A stretch of 64,000 bases of DNA from Tyto alba (GCF_018691265.1 NW_024881276.1:3472001-3536000), one strand, 5' to 3'. Shown: positions 36,401 through 49,337, numbered from the stretch's first letter. Program-made: numbers and translations. The notes: generated from the letters alone by a model not told the origin.

Positions 36401-37602
36401 GGGTGGTATATTTTTGAGTTAGTGCAACGTGATCAGCAGAGGTGAGAGGCAGTCCTCTCATACCTACCTGTGGCATTAAAATTGAGATACCTTTTTTCTT
36501 AGGTAAGTTAATATTAAACTTTATTCCTTCCTTCCCTTTTCTCTCTTTCCAAGTCGTTGCAGAGGTTGCAATCACCCCAGGAGAAATGAAACAGAGATCT
36601 GCTGCCACCTTCTGATCACTCGGAAATCCTTCCATGTCCCCAACACAGAAGCAATGCTGTGGAATAGAAGGGACTACATTTCACTAAATGGTGCAAATAT
36701 CGTTCTGTCATTATATTAGTTTTCATCAAAAATACACTAAGTTTGGAATGAATACAATATTAAATGAAAAGTTTAGGGAACAGGTCCCACTCTTGTGCAT
36801 ATAATATACAAAATTATTACACACCCAATGCTGGTATAGGTACCCAGAGTTTCCAGTCAGCTCAGTGTTAGCCGTCGAACTGCTTTTGTGTGTTGAACCC
36901 CAAACTGGAAACAGCCACAGAATGCAGCTTATTCTGAACAACCACAAGAGCTTTAAACCTGTCACTCCTTTCATTTATTAAGAAGCTCTTAAGTTTATAG
37001 TTTGCAATATTTGGCATGGCAGGGATGGAAAAGGACATGTGCGGACAGCCTATTCCTGTTGATGGAGTTTTTAAATCACTTGGGGGGCTATCCCTTGGCC
37101 GCTCTGTAATCACTTATTTCAAACCTTGAATTAATCTGGTATGTAAATACGGATAATAGCTAAATATAACAGAAAGTGGCCACATACACATGTGTACACC
37201 ATATTCATCTGTTAGGATATTTTCCTGGGTCCCCGGCACCAAATCCCTGACCTTTACCACTTGAAATAAAGGCTCTTTTGTCTATTAGCAAAGTAGAAGG
37301 CTGAACAGTAATTTTGGCCAGCCACAAGAAAGACAGTATTAAGTATTCACTTCTCAGAGGCATCAATATTGCTAATGATTTCAAACCCCTGACTCAGGCC
37401 TCCTGAAACCATTAGACAGGCCTTACGCTCATCAGCGCTTAAAATAACAATAAAGATGTAAGGGCTTTTTTTTATTTTTCATCTGTTTTTTGAATCTTTA
37501 CAATTCTGTGTTTTAAATTTACGTCAATCACCCTGGCAGACAACTTTTAGGAGAAACTCAGCTTCTCCTGTGATTACCTGGCTGCAGGAACTGGAGTTTT
37601 AA
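36401..37602. other. intergenic DNA
   Basis: No feature recognised. Confidence 0.5.
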
Positions 37603-37626
37603 GGGGGGGGGGGGGGGGGGGGGGGG
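37603..37626. repeat. poly(G) tract, 24 bases
   Basis: Twenty-four uninterrupted G followed by a (CA)-like stretch ACCACACGCACACACACA. A potential quadruplex former; the length may be approximate in the assembly. Confidence 0.9.
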
Positions 37627-37689
37627 AAACCACACGCACACACACAAAAGAATCAAGTAAAATGTTAAATATTGGATGGCTATGAAATC

Positions 37690-37920
37690 AGGAAAGTCAG
37701 CAGTATGAGCGTAAGCATTTTGCAGCCCGCCCCAGCTGCCGTTGGGCCTCCAAGACGGGCTCTGCCCCTTGCCCAAAAGCAGAGTGAGCTGGGTCGTACG
37801 CTGCGCCGGATCCAGGCATGGGGCAAACCGTGCCTGAAAAGCCCAACTCCTTCTGCGTGAGATCAGCAACCCGGGTCGCCGAGATAAAACTGTGCTTATC
37901 TGACAGGCAGTGCCCAAACT
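37690..37920. other. small GC-richer patch
   Basis: About 230 bases with raised GC and several CG pairs around 37790-37880. A 119-codon minus frame overlaps it but includes the poly(G) run as prolines and shows no domain. Confidence 0.3.
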
Positions 37921-40299
37921 GAAAAGTCTTCAGCGAATTAGGCGGCGGGACTGGAGACCCTCAGCTTTCGTTGTAGAGCTTAACAGGGACTGTTGTTCAG
38001 AAAACGCTCAGCATCCACCCTCAGAAAATCAAGAGCAGTGATGAACCCTAAAAGCAAAGCTCTGACATTAGTGTCTTCTAAAAATCTCAGCAGGAGTTTT
38101 TAATCAGGGTCAGACTTGTAACGAAAAGACAAGTAATGATTTCCTATAGTCTGTAAAATTCTGATGAGGGGAAGGTAAACATTGCTATTACAGGGTTACA
38201 GAGTCAATTTCCTATCACTTTTCACTAGGACTATTGTAGGGAAACATTTGGGTAACCACATGTTGTGCTAAAAAGACCCTAAACACTAGCAATGTTTCCT
38301 TTTTAGGAAAAGAGACTTGTGAATGATTTAAAGCCTGATTCTGTAAATTGGGCCTTCTTTTACTCTGAAAAGGAATGGGGGAGGAGGGGGAGGGTGCCAA
38401 AACTATATTGCACATTACCAGATTTCCAGGATTCTGCATTTTCTTACTCATTAAACTTCACATTGAATATGCATCACTTCTCCACACACAGTTCCAGCCC
38501 TAGGGATTGCACAGTCCAAATGTATTTTAATTACATTATTTATTATTTAAATTAATTTAATTACAAAAAATAACAGACTCTGCACATGTTCGAAAATGCC
38601 ATGCTGTACAACTAAATCTTGAGTAATTGTTAAATTTCTTGCAGGCCTCCTGCTAGGAAGTACTGTTTTTCTTTAAAAGTGAGAACACTATTATATCCGT
38701 CAGTGGAAAGTTTACACATTGTATTTCTTCTTTCATATGCCGTTAAACATGAGGCTCTCTCATTTCCCCCTTTCTTCAGAAGGCAGGAGACCCATCTGGT
38801 AATATTCTGCAGATCAGCATTTCTTAAGGAGAGTTTGATTTAAGTGGTGGTTTTGTTGAAGGCAACGAAAAAGAAACTTATGAACCTGGGTTACAGCACT
38901 ATGTCTTGTGTTGTTATTAAAGTTACTCCATGCTTGTTCCATGCCAAAGATAGAGCTGTCTTTAAGCTGCAGAGAATAAGTAAGAGGTATTCTCTTAGTT
39001 CTCACCCCACTGTATTTTGGACTTGCAGCAAAGGAAGAATGTACAGCTATTTGCATAGCTCTTGACTTGCCAGCTAATTTTGTTTTGAGTTGAAAACTGA
39101 TATGGATAAAATAAGAGCTCCTTCATAAGCTCATGTGTTGTTAAAGTTGTTTTTTTTTTTTAAAAAAAATGAACTTTCAGGACTGATAAGTGTCTGAGTG
39201 CCTTTTCACTTCCCTTTTCTGACAGACACTGGGCACACGGGTGTTGAGATATTGCAAGAGAGATACCACCATCTTTCTTCCCTGGATAAAATTTAGTGGT
39301 TAAGCCTCTTTTCCTTTCTGTCTCTGAACTTGGAATCCAGAGCAAAATGTGTAAAAACTGGGAATAAACCTTCCTTGGCTGAGAGAATGCATCTGAGGGA
39401 TTTTGCTATAGAACAATGTTCCAACAAAGATCAGGAAACTTTTCAAAAGTTTCCTCTTGGGGAAAAAGAAAAACATCTTGACCAGAAGTCAAGTTCATAA
39501 TACAGCTATATTCTTTTTTATCAAACCCTAAATGCCCCAAATTACCCCAGACTTCTGTCTCCTCTTCAGCAGTACTTTGAGTCTGTAAGAGAACAATGCA
39601 TTAAATCCATTGGAGAATTTTCTGCTGCTGCTATTGCTTGTGTTTTTTATGGATTTTAGTCAATAGTGATAAAAGCTCAGCATAAGCATCAGGCAGGGAG
39701 TAAGCTGTACAGGAAATGCCAAGTCAGATCAGTGATCTACATACTTCATATTTTGTTTCAAGAAAGGCTAGTGACAGATAATTCAGTCCTGGTCATTTAA
39801 GTAATTGCATCATCTGCAAATATTACCATCTCAGTACTCAACATCCTACCCAAATGACTAGCAATTATGTTAAACTGTTCTACTCAAACACACTGAGGCA
39901 GCGAAATGCTAAGGTATGCAGTGGTGAAAAATGCACTTTTAATTTTAGCTTGGTTTCAGCCAATCTAGCTTTAGGAAATTAGCTGAGGTCCAAAAATATA
40001 ACTGTACTCTAGGCTGTCTTTGTAGTTGTTGTAGAGAGAAAAGCATTTGTAGAAGGTAAGTAATCCAATAAAAGTGTCCCACTTGCAATCTATATATAGT
40101 CTGTCTACCTTGGAAGAGTCTACCTTCCTCCCTCTCTCTATAAAGAAGGGCCAGCAGGACTATTTTTTTGGCAGCAATAAAGGACAATTTATGAATTACT
40201 TTTTTTTTATTCCACACCAGAAAACAGCTTATTTGATGTACTGTCTTCCATCAGAGACTTAGACAAAGACTTTCTGAAAGTCCTTTCTTTCCCCTTTAT
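37921..40299. other. AT-rich intergenic DNA
   Basis: No gene-like frame and no repeat recognised apart from an A/T-rich spot at 38520-38570 and a T/A run near 39151-39170. Confidence 0.5.
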
Positions 40300-40866
40300 A
40301 GAGAGAACAGTGGATATTTTTCACCTTGACTTCAGTAAGGCTTTCAAACACTGTTTCCCATAACATCCTCATAGAGAACTTGATGAAGTGTAGGCTGGAT
40401 GAGCAGTAATGTGGATTGAGAACTGTCTGAATGGTCAAGCTCAAGGGTGGTGATCAGTTACATGAAGTCTAGTTGGAGACCAGCAAATAGTGGTGTACCT
40501 CAGGGGTCAGTACTGGGTTCAGTCTTGTTTAATGTCTTCATTAATGATCTGGATGATGGGGCAGAATGCCCTCAACAAGTTTGCTGATGACACCAAACCA
40601 GGAGGAGTGGCTGATACGCCAGGGGTTCATGATGCCAATCAGAGAGACCACAACAGGCTGGAGAAATGGGCTGGCAAGAACTTCCCGAAATTCAACAAGT
40701 GAAAGTACGAAGTCCTGCACCTGAGGAGGATCAACCTCATGCACCAGTGTATGCTGAAGGCTGCCCAACTGGAAAGCAGATTTGCAGAAAAACACCTGGG
40801 GGTCCTGGTGGACGCAAAGTTGGACATAAGCCAACAATGTGCCCTGGCTGCAAAGAAGGGGAATGG
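40300..40866 (+). mobile_element. CR1 LINE, ORF2 reverse-transcriptase fragment (5' piece)
   Basis: This is bird CR1 ORF2, coding for the reverse transcriptase of a non-LTR retrotransposon. In order it shows CTTGACTTCAGTAAGGCTTT, CATAACATCCTCATAGAGAA, a GGTGTACCTCAGGGGTCAGT block (the VPQG box) and GTTTGCTGATGACACC. The last encodes FADD at 40580-40591, the catalytic two-aspartate box. LEKWA follows. Small indels break the frame, so it is dead. The 5' side is truncated, as is usual for CR1. It ends at GGGGAATGG, exactly where the second piece (41263) resumes the CR1 consensus, so the two pieces are one copy. Confidence 0.92.
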
Positions 40867-41262
40867 TATGACACACAGCCCCTTGACACCCTGCTGCTTG
40901 ACCAGCATCGGCATGTAGGCAGGATGTCACACGCATCATCTGAAATGACATGTAGGAGATGCTACTGCCACATGAGGTGTGATTCTCTCAAATCACACTA
41001 ACATTGGCAGAGCCAAAAGCTGGCGTGACTCATACCCACGTTCAAAAGGCATTTGCACAATTGACTATTGCTGTCAGATGCCCTGGACATTAAGTGTCCC
41101 TCACAATCTGACAGAACCATGGCATTGCTTATGATCCTGTGTTTGCTGCTGGTGATCTGGTGAGTCACTGTGTGGGCACATCATTGCTCATCTTTCTTGC
41201 CATCTCAGTAAGGTTCATTTTATAACAGGCTGTCAGACTCCATTACTGTTTGGACCAGAGAG
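40867..41262. other. 396-bp insert splitting the CR1 copy
   Basis: Non-CR1 sequence interrupts the CR1 consensus between GGGGAATGG and CATCCCAGGCTGCATC. It has no TG...CA ends, no terminal inverted repeat, no poly(A) and no target duplication that I can see. Either it is an old insertion of an unidentified element whose duplication has decayed, or filler DNA from a repair event. I recognise no part of it. Confidence 0.6.
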
Positions 41263-41832
41263 CATCCCAGGCTGCATCAGGAGTGGTGCCAGCAGGTGAA
41301 GGCTGGTGATCCTTCCCCTCTACTCAGCACTGGTGAGGCTACACCTGGAGTTCTGGGTCCAGTGCTGGGCTCCTCAGTATGAGAGACAGCACCATACTGG
41401 AGATACCCCGATGAAAGGCCATAAAGATGGTCAAGGCACAGCTGGGAGCACTGGAAATGTTCATCCTGGAGAAGAGAACGCTGGGGGGGGGGGAATCTTA
41501 CCAATGTATGTGAATACCTGAAGGGAGGGTGTAAAGAAGACAAAGCCAGACTCTTTTCAGTGGTGCTTAGTGACCGGACCAGAGGAAGTGGGCACAAACT
41601 GAAACACGGGAAGTTCTACCCGAACATCAGGATAAACTTTTTCATGGTAAGGATGGCCAAGCACTGGCACAGGCAGAGCAGGGAGGTTGTGGAGTCTTCA
41701 TCCTTGGAGATAGCCAAAAAGCATCTGGACATGGTCCAGGACAACTGGCTCTAGGTGGCCCTGCTTGAGCACAGGGATTGGAACAGATGACCCTCAGAGG
41801 TGTCTTCAACCTCAATCATTCTGTGACTCTTT
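41263..41832 (+). mobile_element. CR1 LINE, ORF2 C-terminus and 3' end (3' piece)
   Basis: This continues the CR1 copy begun at 40300. CCTTCCCCTCTACTCAGCAC, GGCACAAACTGAAACA and GGAGATAGCCAAAAAGCATC are followed by the ORF2 stop TAG at 41752-41754, which ends the frame read as ...LDMVQDNWL. After the stop comes the short CR1 3' untranslated region, ending near TCATTCTGTGACTCT at 41832. A run of nine G near 41484-41492 and other indels disrupt the frame. Confidence 0.92.
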
Positions 41833-43983
41833 GGTGATGTCAGAGAATTTTAGTTTAGAAATTATAGATTTGTGGCTTTTTCTTATCTGTTAGATTCTCT
41901 TCCCAGTTAAATTATCCCAGTGTTATTGATGTAGGATGAAAGGCAATTTTGTATTTTTGCTGAGGGTGTTGATGGCCTTAAGCACACTATTTGCATTGTG
42001 TAATGGACCTGAACTTTCTCTTTCCCTACTTCTGTTTCTGTGGTTCCTCTTTTCCATCATCTTTAAAAGCTCATATGCTTCATTGGAAGGATTTCTTACC
42101 TTTTGTGCTCCTAACTGATCTTTCTTATTGTCCTAGATTTGCCCTTCAGTATATGTTATTTGAAAACAGACTGATAGTATAAGACTGACTTTAGCTTTCA
42201 TCCAGAATGATACCATGGGGCCATATATGCTCCATGCTGTCAGGGCAAACATGGAGTTTCCCTGTTTCTCAAAGTTTCATCTTCACTCTAAGCAGCTGTG
42301 TCCTTAGTGACCACAGCAGAGCTCACAACTTATAGGCCCAGAGGCGAATTTAAAGAGAGTTCAGTTAAAAGCTTCAAGACAAGGACCTGGAAAGGTCTCC
42401 TCTCCCATGAAAGTGCTTAGGATATTTGTGGTTCAGTGAGATTTCCCATCCCTTAACATAAATGACATGTAAGAAATTCATCCCTCATTACTAGATTAAA
42501 CACTCTCCCACCTTCCCCAAGTCTAGCTTTGGTAGCTGGGAGACTCATGAAAGCAGGGCTGAAATACTTCAAAGTCTGGACGCATATTTTGGGTACTTTT
42601 GAACCAAATACAAAATCCCAGCTATGGACCTTCATATGACTCGTATACTCCTATTTCCTAGAGGCAGGATACATGCAGATATGATACCTGTGGCTTCTGA
42701 GGAGGATGGCACTGGGTAAATTATGATGCAAAATAATCCTACAGTATGGAGCCATGCTTTAGAAACAGCTGTTCATTTGGCCCTTCTCAATGAGAATAAA
42801 AAGGCTGGGGAAATGGGAAGGTGAATGAATAGAGGGAAAAAGTGATGACTCCACAAAAAATGAGTGGGCTTTGCTGAAAACGAGGTGAGCCTTGGGGCAA
42901 AGTAATAATAGAATAGTAACTTAAATTGATAAAATACCTTTCAGCTTGGTCTCAAAGCACTGCACAGTTATTAAAACCTAATGCCAAATTTAGCACTACA
43001 ATAAAAAGACAAAACAAAAGCAGTTCCACCATATAGTGAAATATATATAAAATACCAAAAATAGAGTAACTCTAAACCCCGAGCAATCTTACTGTCTCCG
43101 TAAGTTTGGAAATATGAAGTGATTTTCAGGACACTGCGTACTGGCTTATGTTGTTTTACAAAGATAGCTATAAAGTAAGTAGGCAATACACATTTTTGGG
43201 TAGGAGGCACACTGTGGGCAGAAAGTAAACCTACTAATTGTGTCATGGAAATGCCTTAAACACTATGACATTTTTAACGTCGGTCACAGACTTTACATTT
43301 AAGATAGTCTAAGAGTTTGTTCTTAGAGGAAGAGGAAGGCAGGTAGGGAAACAATGAACTTTTTTCACTGGGTCACAAGATATTTATCTCAGTGAAAGGA
43401 TTATCGTGTAAAATACCAGGTCTGGGTTATTCGGGAAATCAGACTGTGTGATTGTAATAATCCTTTTCAGTTTCAAGAACATGTATCTCTACCAGTAATT
43501 AGTGTTATTTATTGTGCATAAAAGTATAGCTGAGACATATGGGGGATTCTTTTTGCAGCTTATGTCTGCTCTGGACACCCTACTCTTTCCTTACAATTAA
43601 TAAAGAGATACAGGTTTCTTCATTCATCATTCACCTGCCTCACTATAGCTATCTCCATTATGAGGTGATGAATTGTCTGTTAGAAATTCCTGTTTCCCTC
43701 CACCAGCTTCACAAGTTTAGTAGGACAGGCAAAGAGCTCTTCATTCAGTCAGATGAATTCTATCTTGGGCTGGGGGCTGAGGGAAAGGGAAATATTTTCT
43801 GTTTGTGCAGAAAGAATAGAAGAGGCAGAAAACACTGTACTGGCTGAAACGTTAGTCAACCTGGAGAATATAGAATTTTGATGAGACACTTGTGGATATT
43901 TCTCATATGCCACCAGGCAATTTTGGAGTAGTTAACATCAATTTCCAGAACATTTGTGTAAAACAGTTTTTCTGTTTGACTGT
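41833..43983. other. intergenic DNA
   Basis: No gene recognised. A hydrophobic 60-codon frame at 41936-42118 starts with ATG but shows no support beyond being open. Confidence 0.5.
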
Positions 43984-44020
43984 ACTGAATGCAGTTGGTC
44001 AAACTAGAACTGCATTCAGT
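43984..44020. repeat. 13-bp perfect inverted repeat, 11-base loop
   Basis: ACTGAATGCAGTT (43984-43996) and AACTGCATTCAGT (44008-44020) are perfect complements around an 11-base loop. RNA from either strand would form a stable 13-bp stem. The stem is shorter than in a typical microRNA precursor. Confidence 0.7.
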
Positions 44021-44099
44021 TATCAAGATATTTATCTGTGTCTTGCAATTTATAAGACAAGCTGTGTTCTCTCTCTTGTGGTCTCCTTCCATCCCTTCT

Positions 44100-47000
44100 C
44101 TCTCTAATTTGTTGCTGAGTGGTAAACAGAATCATGGGGAGTGTAATAAAAAAGACAGGCTGTTTTAAAAGACTACTTACCAATCTACACAAAATGAAAA
44201 ATACTGCCAGAATTATGCAAAAAAATGAGCTTCTTTGACTTCATACTACTTGAGCAAATATATTGTGACTGAAAGTCGAAGAAAAATGCACAACCTGCAA
44301 TCCCTTAAAATGGATATTCCAGAGGAAATGCATTACCCCTTCTTCTCTGATTTAACATCGGTAATCTGATACCTAAATTGTCAGTGCAATCAGGATTTTA
44401 TAAGTTTAAAATCAATTAGAAGAAACTGGAAATATGATCGGTAATCCACAGATACTAACTAAAAACTGCAAAACTCTAATAAGGTATGGATCTAGAAAAT
44501 AAGTGGATTTAAAACATAAAGGAAGAAATGATCTAAAAATGAGCTGTTTCCCACAAGGCACAGAGGAGTGAGAGATTCTGTTTTAAGTAATGATCTGCTG
44601 TCTTTTGTATCTGAAAACAAAGCCAACAGTAAAGCCCATGCTCCCAGGGGACTTCCACAGTCTTTTCCAAACAAACACAAGACCATGGAAGCAAGTTTGC
44701 TCAAAATAACAGATTCTGAAACGGTCTGGAAAGTGTTAATCTGGGAGGACATGAGGCGCATGCAGGAAAATAATGGAACTGAATGAGACTATTGTCCATC
44801 TTAAAATATTATGTGAAAGACAGAGGACACTTTCAATTCAATGCAATTACAGTTCACACTGTAATGTATTTTACATATCAAGAACAGAAGCACATCATAA
44901 AGGAGAGAAAAGAAAGGAATGCAATCCTACAGAAACTGAAGTTAGTGGAAATGGTCTCGAAAGTTAAGAGCCAACTTTGCCAGAAAGTGAAAAGCTTCAC
45001 CATTCTAGAGAAATGGAATTTTTAAAAATCTAAGACAAACAAGGCATTGCAGAGCAAGGAAAGGAAAAGTGGTAAATAAAAATCATGAAGCTGTGATTGT
45101 TTGAGGGAATTTAGGTATAACTGAACAACAGTATGTAAAACAGTAAAAGTACTACTGTTAGTAACAGAAATATGAAGAAAATTAGTATCAAAAAGCATCA
45201 TTCCAAACCCAAGAAGAAAGGAAAGTGAGATAGGTGTAGATTAACATAGGAATGGAGAAGGAGGATGATCTGAAACAAGTTCTGCCCAAACACAGGTGTC
45301 TTGGTACAATGCTGCATCTTCACCCTGGTGACAGAATGAAACCCTCCAGGAGGGACTTCACCCTGCAGGTGAAGAGGGGATGGGTGTTCCTCACTGCCAC
45401 AGGGTGAGGGTGGGTGTCCATGTTTAGGGGTAAAGGAAAAAAAGGTTGTGGAAAGGATAATTTGGGGATCCACGTGGATGGGTGCTTGAACTGAGGAAGC
45501 AGAAGCGGCTGAGGAATAAAGTGAGGAGACATGTTTAGCTGTTTGGGACTATGGTTAAAAAAGTTAATTTTAGAGGTAGGTTGAATACAATTATAAAAGA
45601 AGATAAAAGAAGTAATCCGTGTATATTGGGAGACTAAGAAATAACCCAGACATTTATTATCTCTTAACTGTAAAAAATGAAAGTAAGTTTTAGACTACAC
45701 ACTCGGTATTACCATTTAACACTGTATTGTCAGGTCTTTGACAGGACTAGAATTACATTGTAGAAACAAAGAGGTTAAGAGAATATGGGCTGATAAACTG
45801 TGGATTTGTGAGTCAATAAAAATTGTATCTATAAAAGTTAAAGATTCAAATGGCCCTGTCAAGAAAAAGAAGGTTTTACAAGCAATACAGGTACATATAG
45901 CAGGTAATATACTGTAAAAGAAACCCATTTGCAAGCTGCGGGTAAAAAATAACGAGGAACAACATACACACAGAGCACATTGATCTCTGCAACAGCTAAC
46001 TGAGAAAATGAAAGTCACTTTATTAGCTAAAAGTCACTTTTGTTTTAGGAGATAGTCTGAAGAATAAAGAGGAAGATTAAAGGTCATCTAAAGAGGAATG
46101 AAAACTAATAGTTTTGCTACGAGCCATAGGCAGAATCAATTATTTTCTTTTTATTGTTTTTAAGGTATCTTCATAAATTCAGGGAGCAGGGGACTGGTGA
46201 AATGCCATAAACTCCCCCTTGTAGGTCAAGGGAGTTGAGAACTGGACAAAGGAAGTGAGCCAAAGAGCTAGTAAAGTGTTAGAAATGTGAGAGCTAAACA
46301 GTGTTTGAAAAATGAGGAACTCAGAACTCACACATAATGTTCACTGCCACAATACACAGTATAGGGATATCTTCTCTCCCAGATTCTCCTCAACTATCAG
46401 CTGCCGTCATCAATTACACTTGGTGTTAATATGCTGGTACTCAAAAAGCAAAGAGTACAGACGGAGACTGAGCAGAATTATGTCCTGTGAACTCATAAAA
46501 GTACAAGAATTATACAGGTGCCTCTCAGAAATTTCTGAGAAAAAATGCTAAAGATGAAATAGATTAAAAAATGTGGGCTTCTGGCAATCAGGAATGAGAG
46601 AGTTCTTTATTACTCAAGTTTCCCGTCTTTAAGAAGCAGAACAAGAACTAAGAAGTGACAATATCTGTCAGGATCCTGGAATTAGAATAAGTTTAGAGAG
46701 TCCAACAATTATAAGAAATTACTGGAAGTGAGAAAACATTAGACCTCCTGCAAATTAGTAAAATGGAACAAACTTTAAGATACAGTTTAAAAAAAGAATG
46801 TGACGAAGGACAGGCAGATCTGTAATGAGGGCTTCAGAGAAAATGCCTGGTTTGGCAATCATTTTGAGACAGTAAGAGACACGAGTATATAGAGAGAGCA
46901 TATTATTTGAGCAATTCTGTGGATCTCAAATTTTCAAAGCTGGAGTCTGGGAGAGGAGGTTGTCTTCTTGTTTTATACCTGCTTCAGTTACAAATACAAA

Positions 47001-48500
47001 ATAGAGACTTTCTGGAGAACTGTATTACAGGGGACATTCTTATTAGAAACCTGAAGAGAAATGTGATAACAAAATTTTACAAACTTCTGAGAAAGTTGAT
47101 AGTTTAAGGCACAAATTCTTTCCCTTCCAAGCAAGAAGGGTATCTGTCAGAGTCCCAAGCTGCAAAATAAATTAATAAGTATGGAAAATCTAAAAGTGTA
47201 TCTTTCAGGGACATTCTGTTTGTGAAGAAAAATCATTTGAAGTAAAAGAATAAATAATTCTTTAAACATTTTTGCGATGAAATGAGGACTTGCATTTTTC
47301 TGCTTTTTATAGAAGTCCTGATGGTTTTGTGGTAGGGAATGGAAATTTTCTTAGATTTAATAAGAGTAATACACATTTTCACCACTGTTGTTAGCACTAC
47401 CTGTAGAATCCTCAGCTTCAGTAATTTTCATATGAAGGTAATAAAACATGGATCCGGGAGGGAACATGAAGGTAGTTCAATTTGCACAGATCATGTGATT
47501 ATTTGTACAACTTCTTTAAAAGGAATAGTACTGTAAACATAGATATTTAGCTGTGCTTCTCTATATAAAATAAACAATGACAATCCAAAAAAGCTAGATG
47601 GCTGCATTTTTAAGGAAATTTAACTAGAATGGAAAAAAATGTAAGAAACACTACAAATTCAATTAAGTTAAAAATGCAATAATATGCCTAACTATAAACT
47701 TACAGGAAAATGCGGCAGCATGTAAAGTTCCTCATCTATCTGTTGCAGCGTTCTGAAGAGACAGTGTTGTTAACTCTTATTTGCAATATTATGAAAAATA
47801 AAACCTTTCATGAGGATCCAACAATTTTGTTCTTAGTGACAAATAAAGACTAACCATGACACAATAGTAGCATTGAAAATTAGATACTTTGACAAACTAA
47901 TTCTCCCGATACATGGTGCAAGTTTAAAATAGTGAAAGGCCTTAAATAATGTGAAGGAAGGAAGATATTCACAGATATGGACTGGAAAAGAACGTCATGA
48001 GGAATTTAGTTTCTTAGATGTTTGCTGAGAGAAAAAAAAATTGATTAGTAAAAAGTAAAAGATACTACTTTAGTCAAGCTATTTGAATATTGCTGAATAA
48101 TTACAAGAAGTTTCATTCTCTTGTATACTAACTAACTTTGTTGAAAATTATGAATTCCTAACAAGAAACTTCTGATGACCCCCTTGTAGAGAAAAATAAA
48201 ATGTCCTTTCAGATATTTGCAAATAAGAATTTATAAAATCAAAGTAAACATATTGAAACTCGCAGTGAAGCAGTCCTATTGAACTATACCAATAACTCAA
48301 GAAGAAAAGCATATTAAAAAAAAAAAAAAAAAAAAGAAAAGAATAAAGAAAAAGGAGGGAATAGGGAATTTAAGCAGAAGATTACTTTGGAAGAAGACTT
48401 TAGGAAAGATACTGAGATGGAACTGGAGTCAGACTATATATTTTCAACTTGTTTTACACAGAGAAAATAATATGAAATAATATGACAATATCATTTGTCT
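44100..48500. other. A-rich, purine-biased tract with no recognised gene
   Basis: Over about 4.4 kb the plus strand is visibly richer in A than T and in G than C. For example, in 46681-46740 I count 28 A, 16 T, 11 G and 5 C. Frames are short. The bias could come from a decayed A-rich retroelement, but I find no reverse-transcriptase or integrase motif. An A20 run lies at 48316-48335. Confidence 0.45.
48316..48335. repeat. poly(A) tract, 20 bases
   Basis: A20 followed by GAAAAG-type purine-rich DNA. A simple repeat within the A-rich tract. Confidence 0.9.
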
Positions 48501-49239
48501 CCGCTTAGCGTCAATGCGTTTCCTATCAGCAATGCAATTTTCTGAAATAACTGTAGTGAAAGAAGCGCCTTTTTCTGTCTGTGGTGGTTATTCTCAGAAG
48601 TACAGGTGTGCTGGAGAGAAATTACCATTGTAGTGGACAGCAATATCCTTACAGGTCTCCTAAACTCTCATGTAAGGATATTGACTTTGTGCAGAATAGA
48701 AAAGAAAACAAACAAACAAACAAAATCAGCTATTATTCCAGTGAATAACTTCTGTTAAAGATGCTGCCTAAATGTGTAAGGAAATTTCCATCCCTCTCTC
48801 TCCTGTTAGTCATGAAAATATGATATGGAATCTCCTGAAATTAAAGGGGTGCTTCTGTCAACATATATTGTAAAGAAGACTCAAAATAGTTACAGATATT
48901 TAGAAATATGGAATATTTGTTGTAGGATGCACAAGACATACTACAGATTCAGTAAACCTAAATCCCAGATCAGATATTTTGAATACTAATAGTAATATTG
49001 GATGATATAAAGTTTCCTTAGACAGTGGAGATGATTTCAACTTCAGAAAACTTGTCACCAAGTTCTGTAAAGTGAACTCTTTATTTCTTCTGTAAAGTTA
49101 TAATAACTTCAGCCTTAGGCAGGTGTCTAGTTACCTATCTGCTGTATTTGCTGCTGTTTCTTGAGTTGCCTGAATAAAAAAAAAGGTCATTGAGCTCTTT
49201 CCAAGAGATGCACGCACCGTTCCTGACTGCGTTCCTTAC
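48501..49239. other. intergenic DNA
   Basis: AT-rich with an (ACAA)n-like short run near 48710-48724. Nothing else recognised. Confidence 0.5.
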
Positions 49240-49337
49240 CAAACTTGTGACTGCAATAGCGTTGAGGTGACTGTCTTCAATTTCACTGCGTAGCTGCTCT
49301 CCCACTCTGCCATAAGGCAGCCCCAAATAGGAATTCA
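49240..49337 (-). other. exon-like segment, unproven
   Basis: On the minus strand an AG (end of GAAAACAG) precedes a 98-base open segment that ends at GTAAGG, a good splice-donor word. It reads as a mixed-composition peptide beginning NSYLGLPYGRVGEQL and containing the run RSEIEDSHLNA. CG dinucleotides are concentrated here and just downstream (49200-49300) against a CG-poor background. The acceptor has a poor pyrimidine tract, and no neighbouring exon or known protein is recognised. It may be a chance frame, a relic exon or a non-coding RNA exon. Confidence 0.15.

Noticed and set aside
40490..41754. Several open frames across the CR1 copy
   Set aside because: They are broken pieces of CR1 ORF2, reported as a mobile element, not separate genes.
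41936..42118. 60-codon hydrophobic frame that looks like a signal peptide plus membrane segment
   Set aside because: T-rich DNA gives hydrophobic codons by chance. There is no conserved motif and no exon context.
44568..44786. Leu-Pro-Gln-containing frame reminiscent of a retroviral reverse-transcriptase motif
   Set aside because: The match is only a few residues, the rest of the domain is absent and the surrounding frames are closed.
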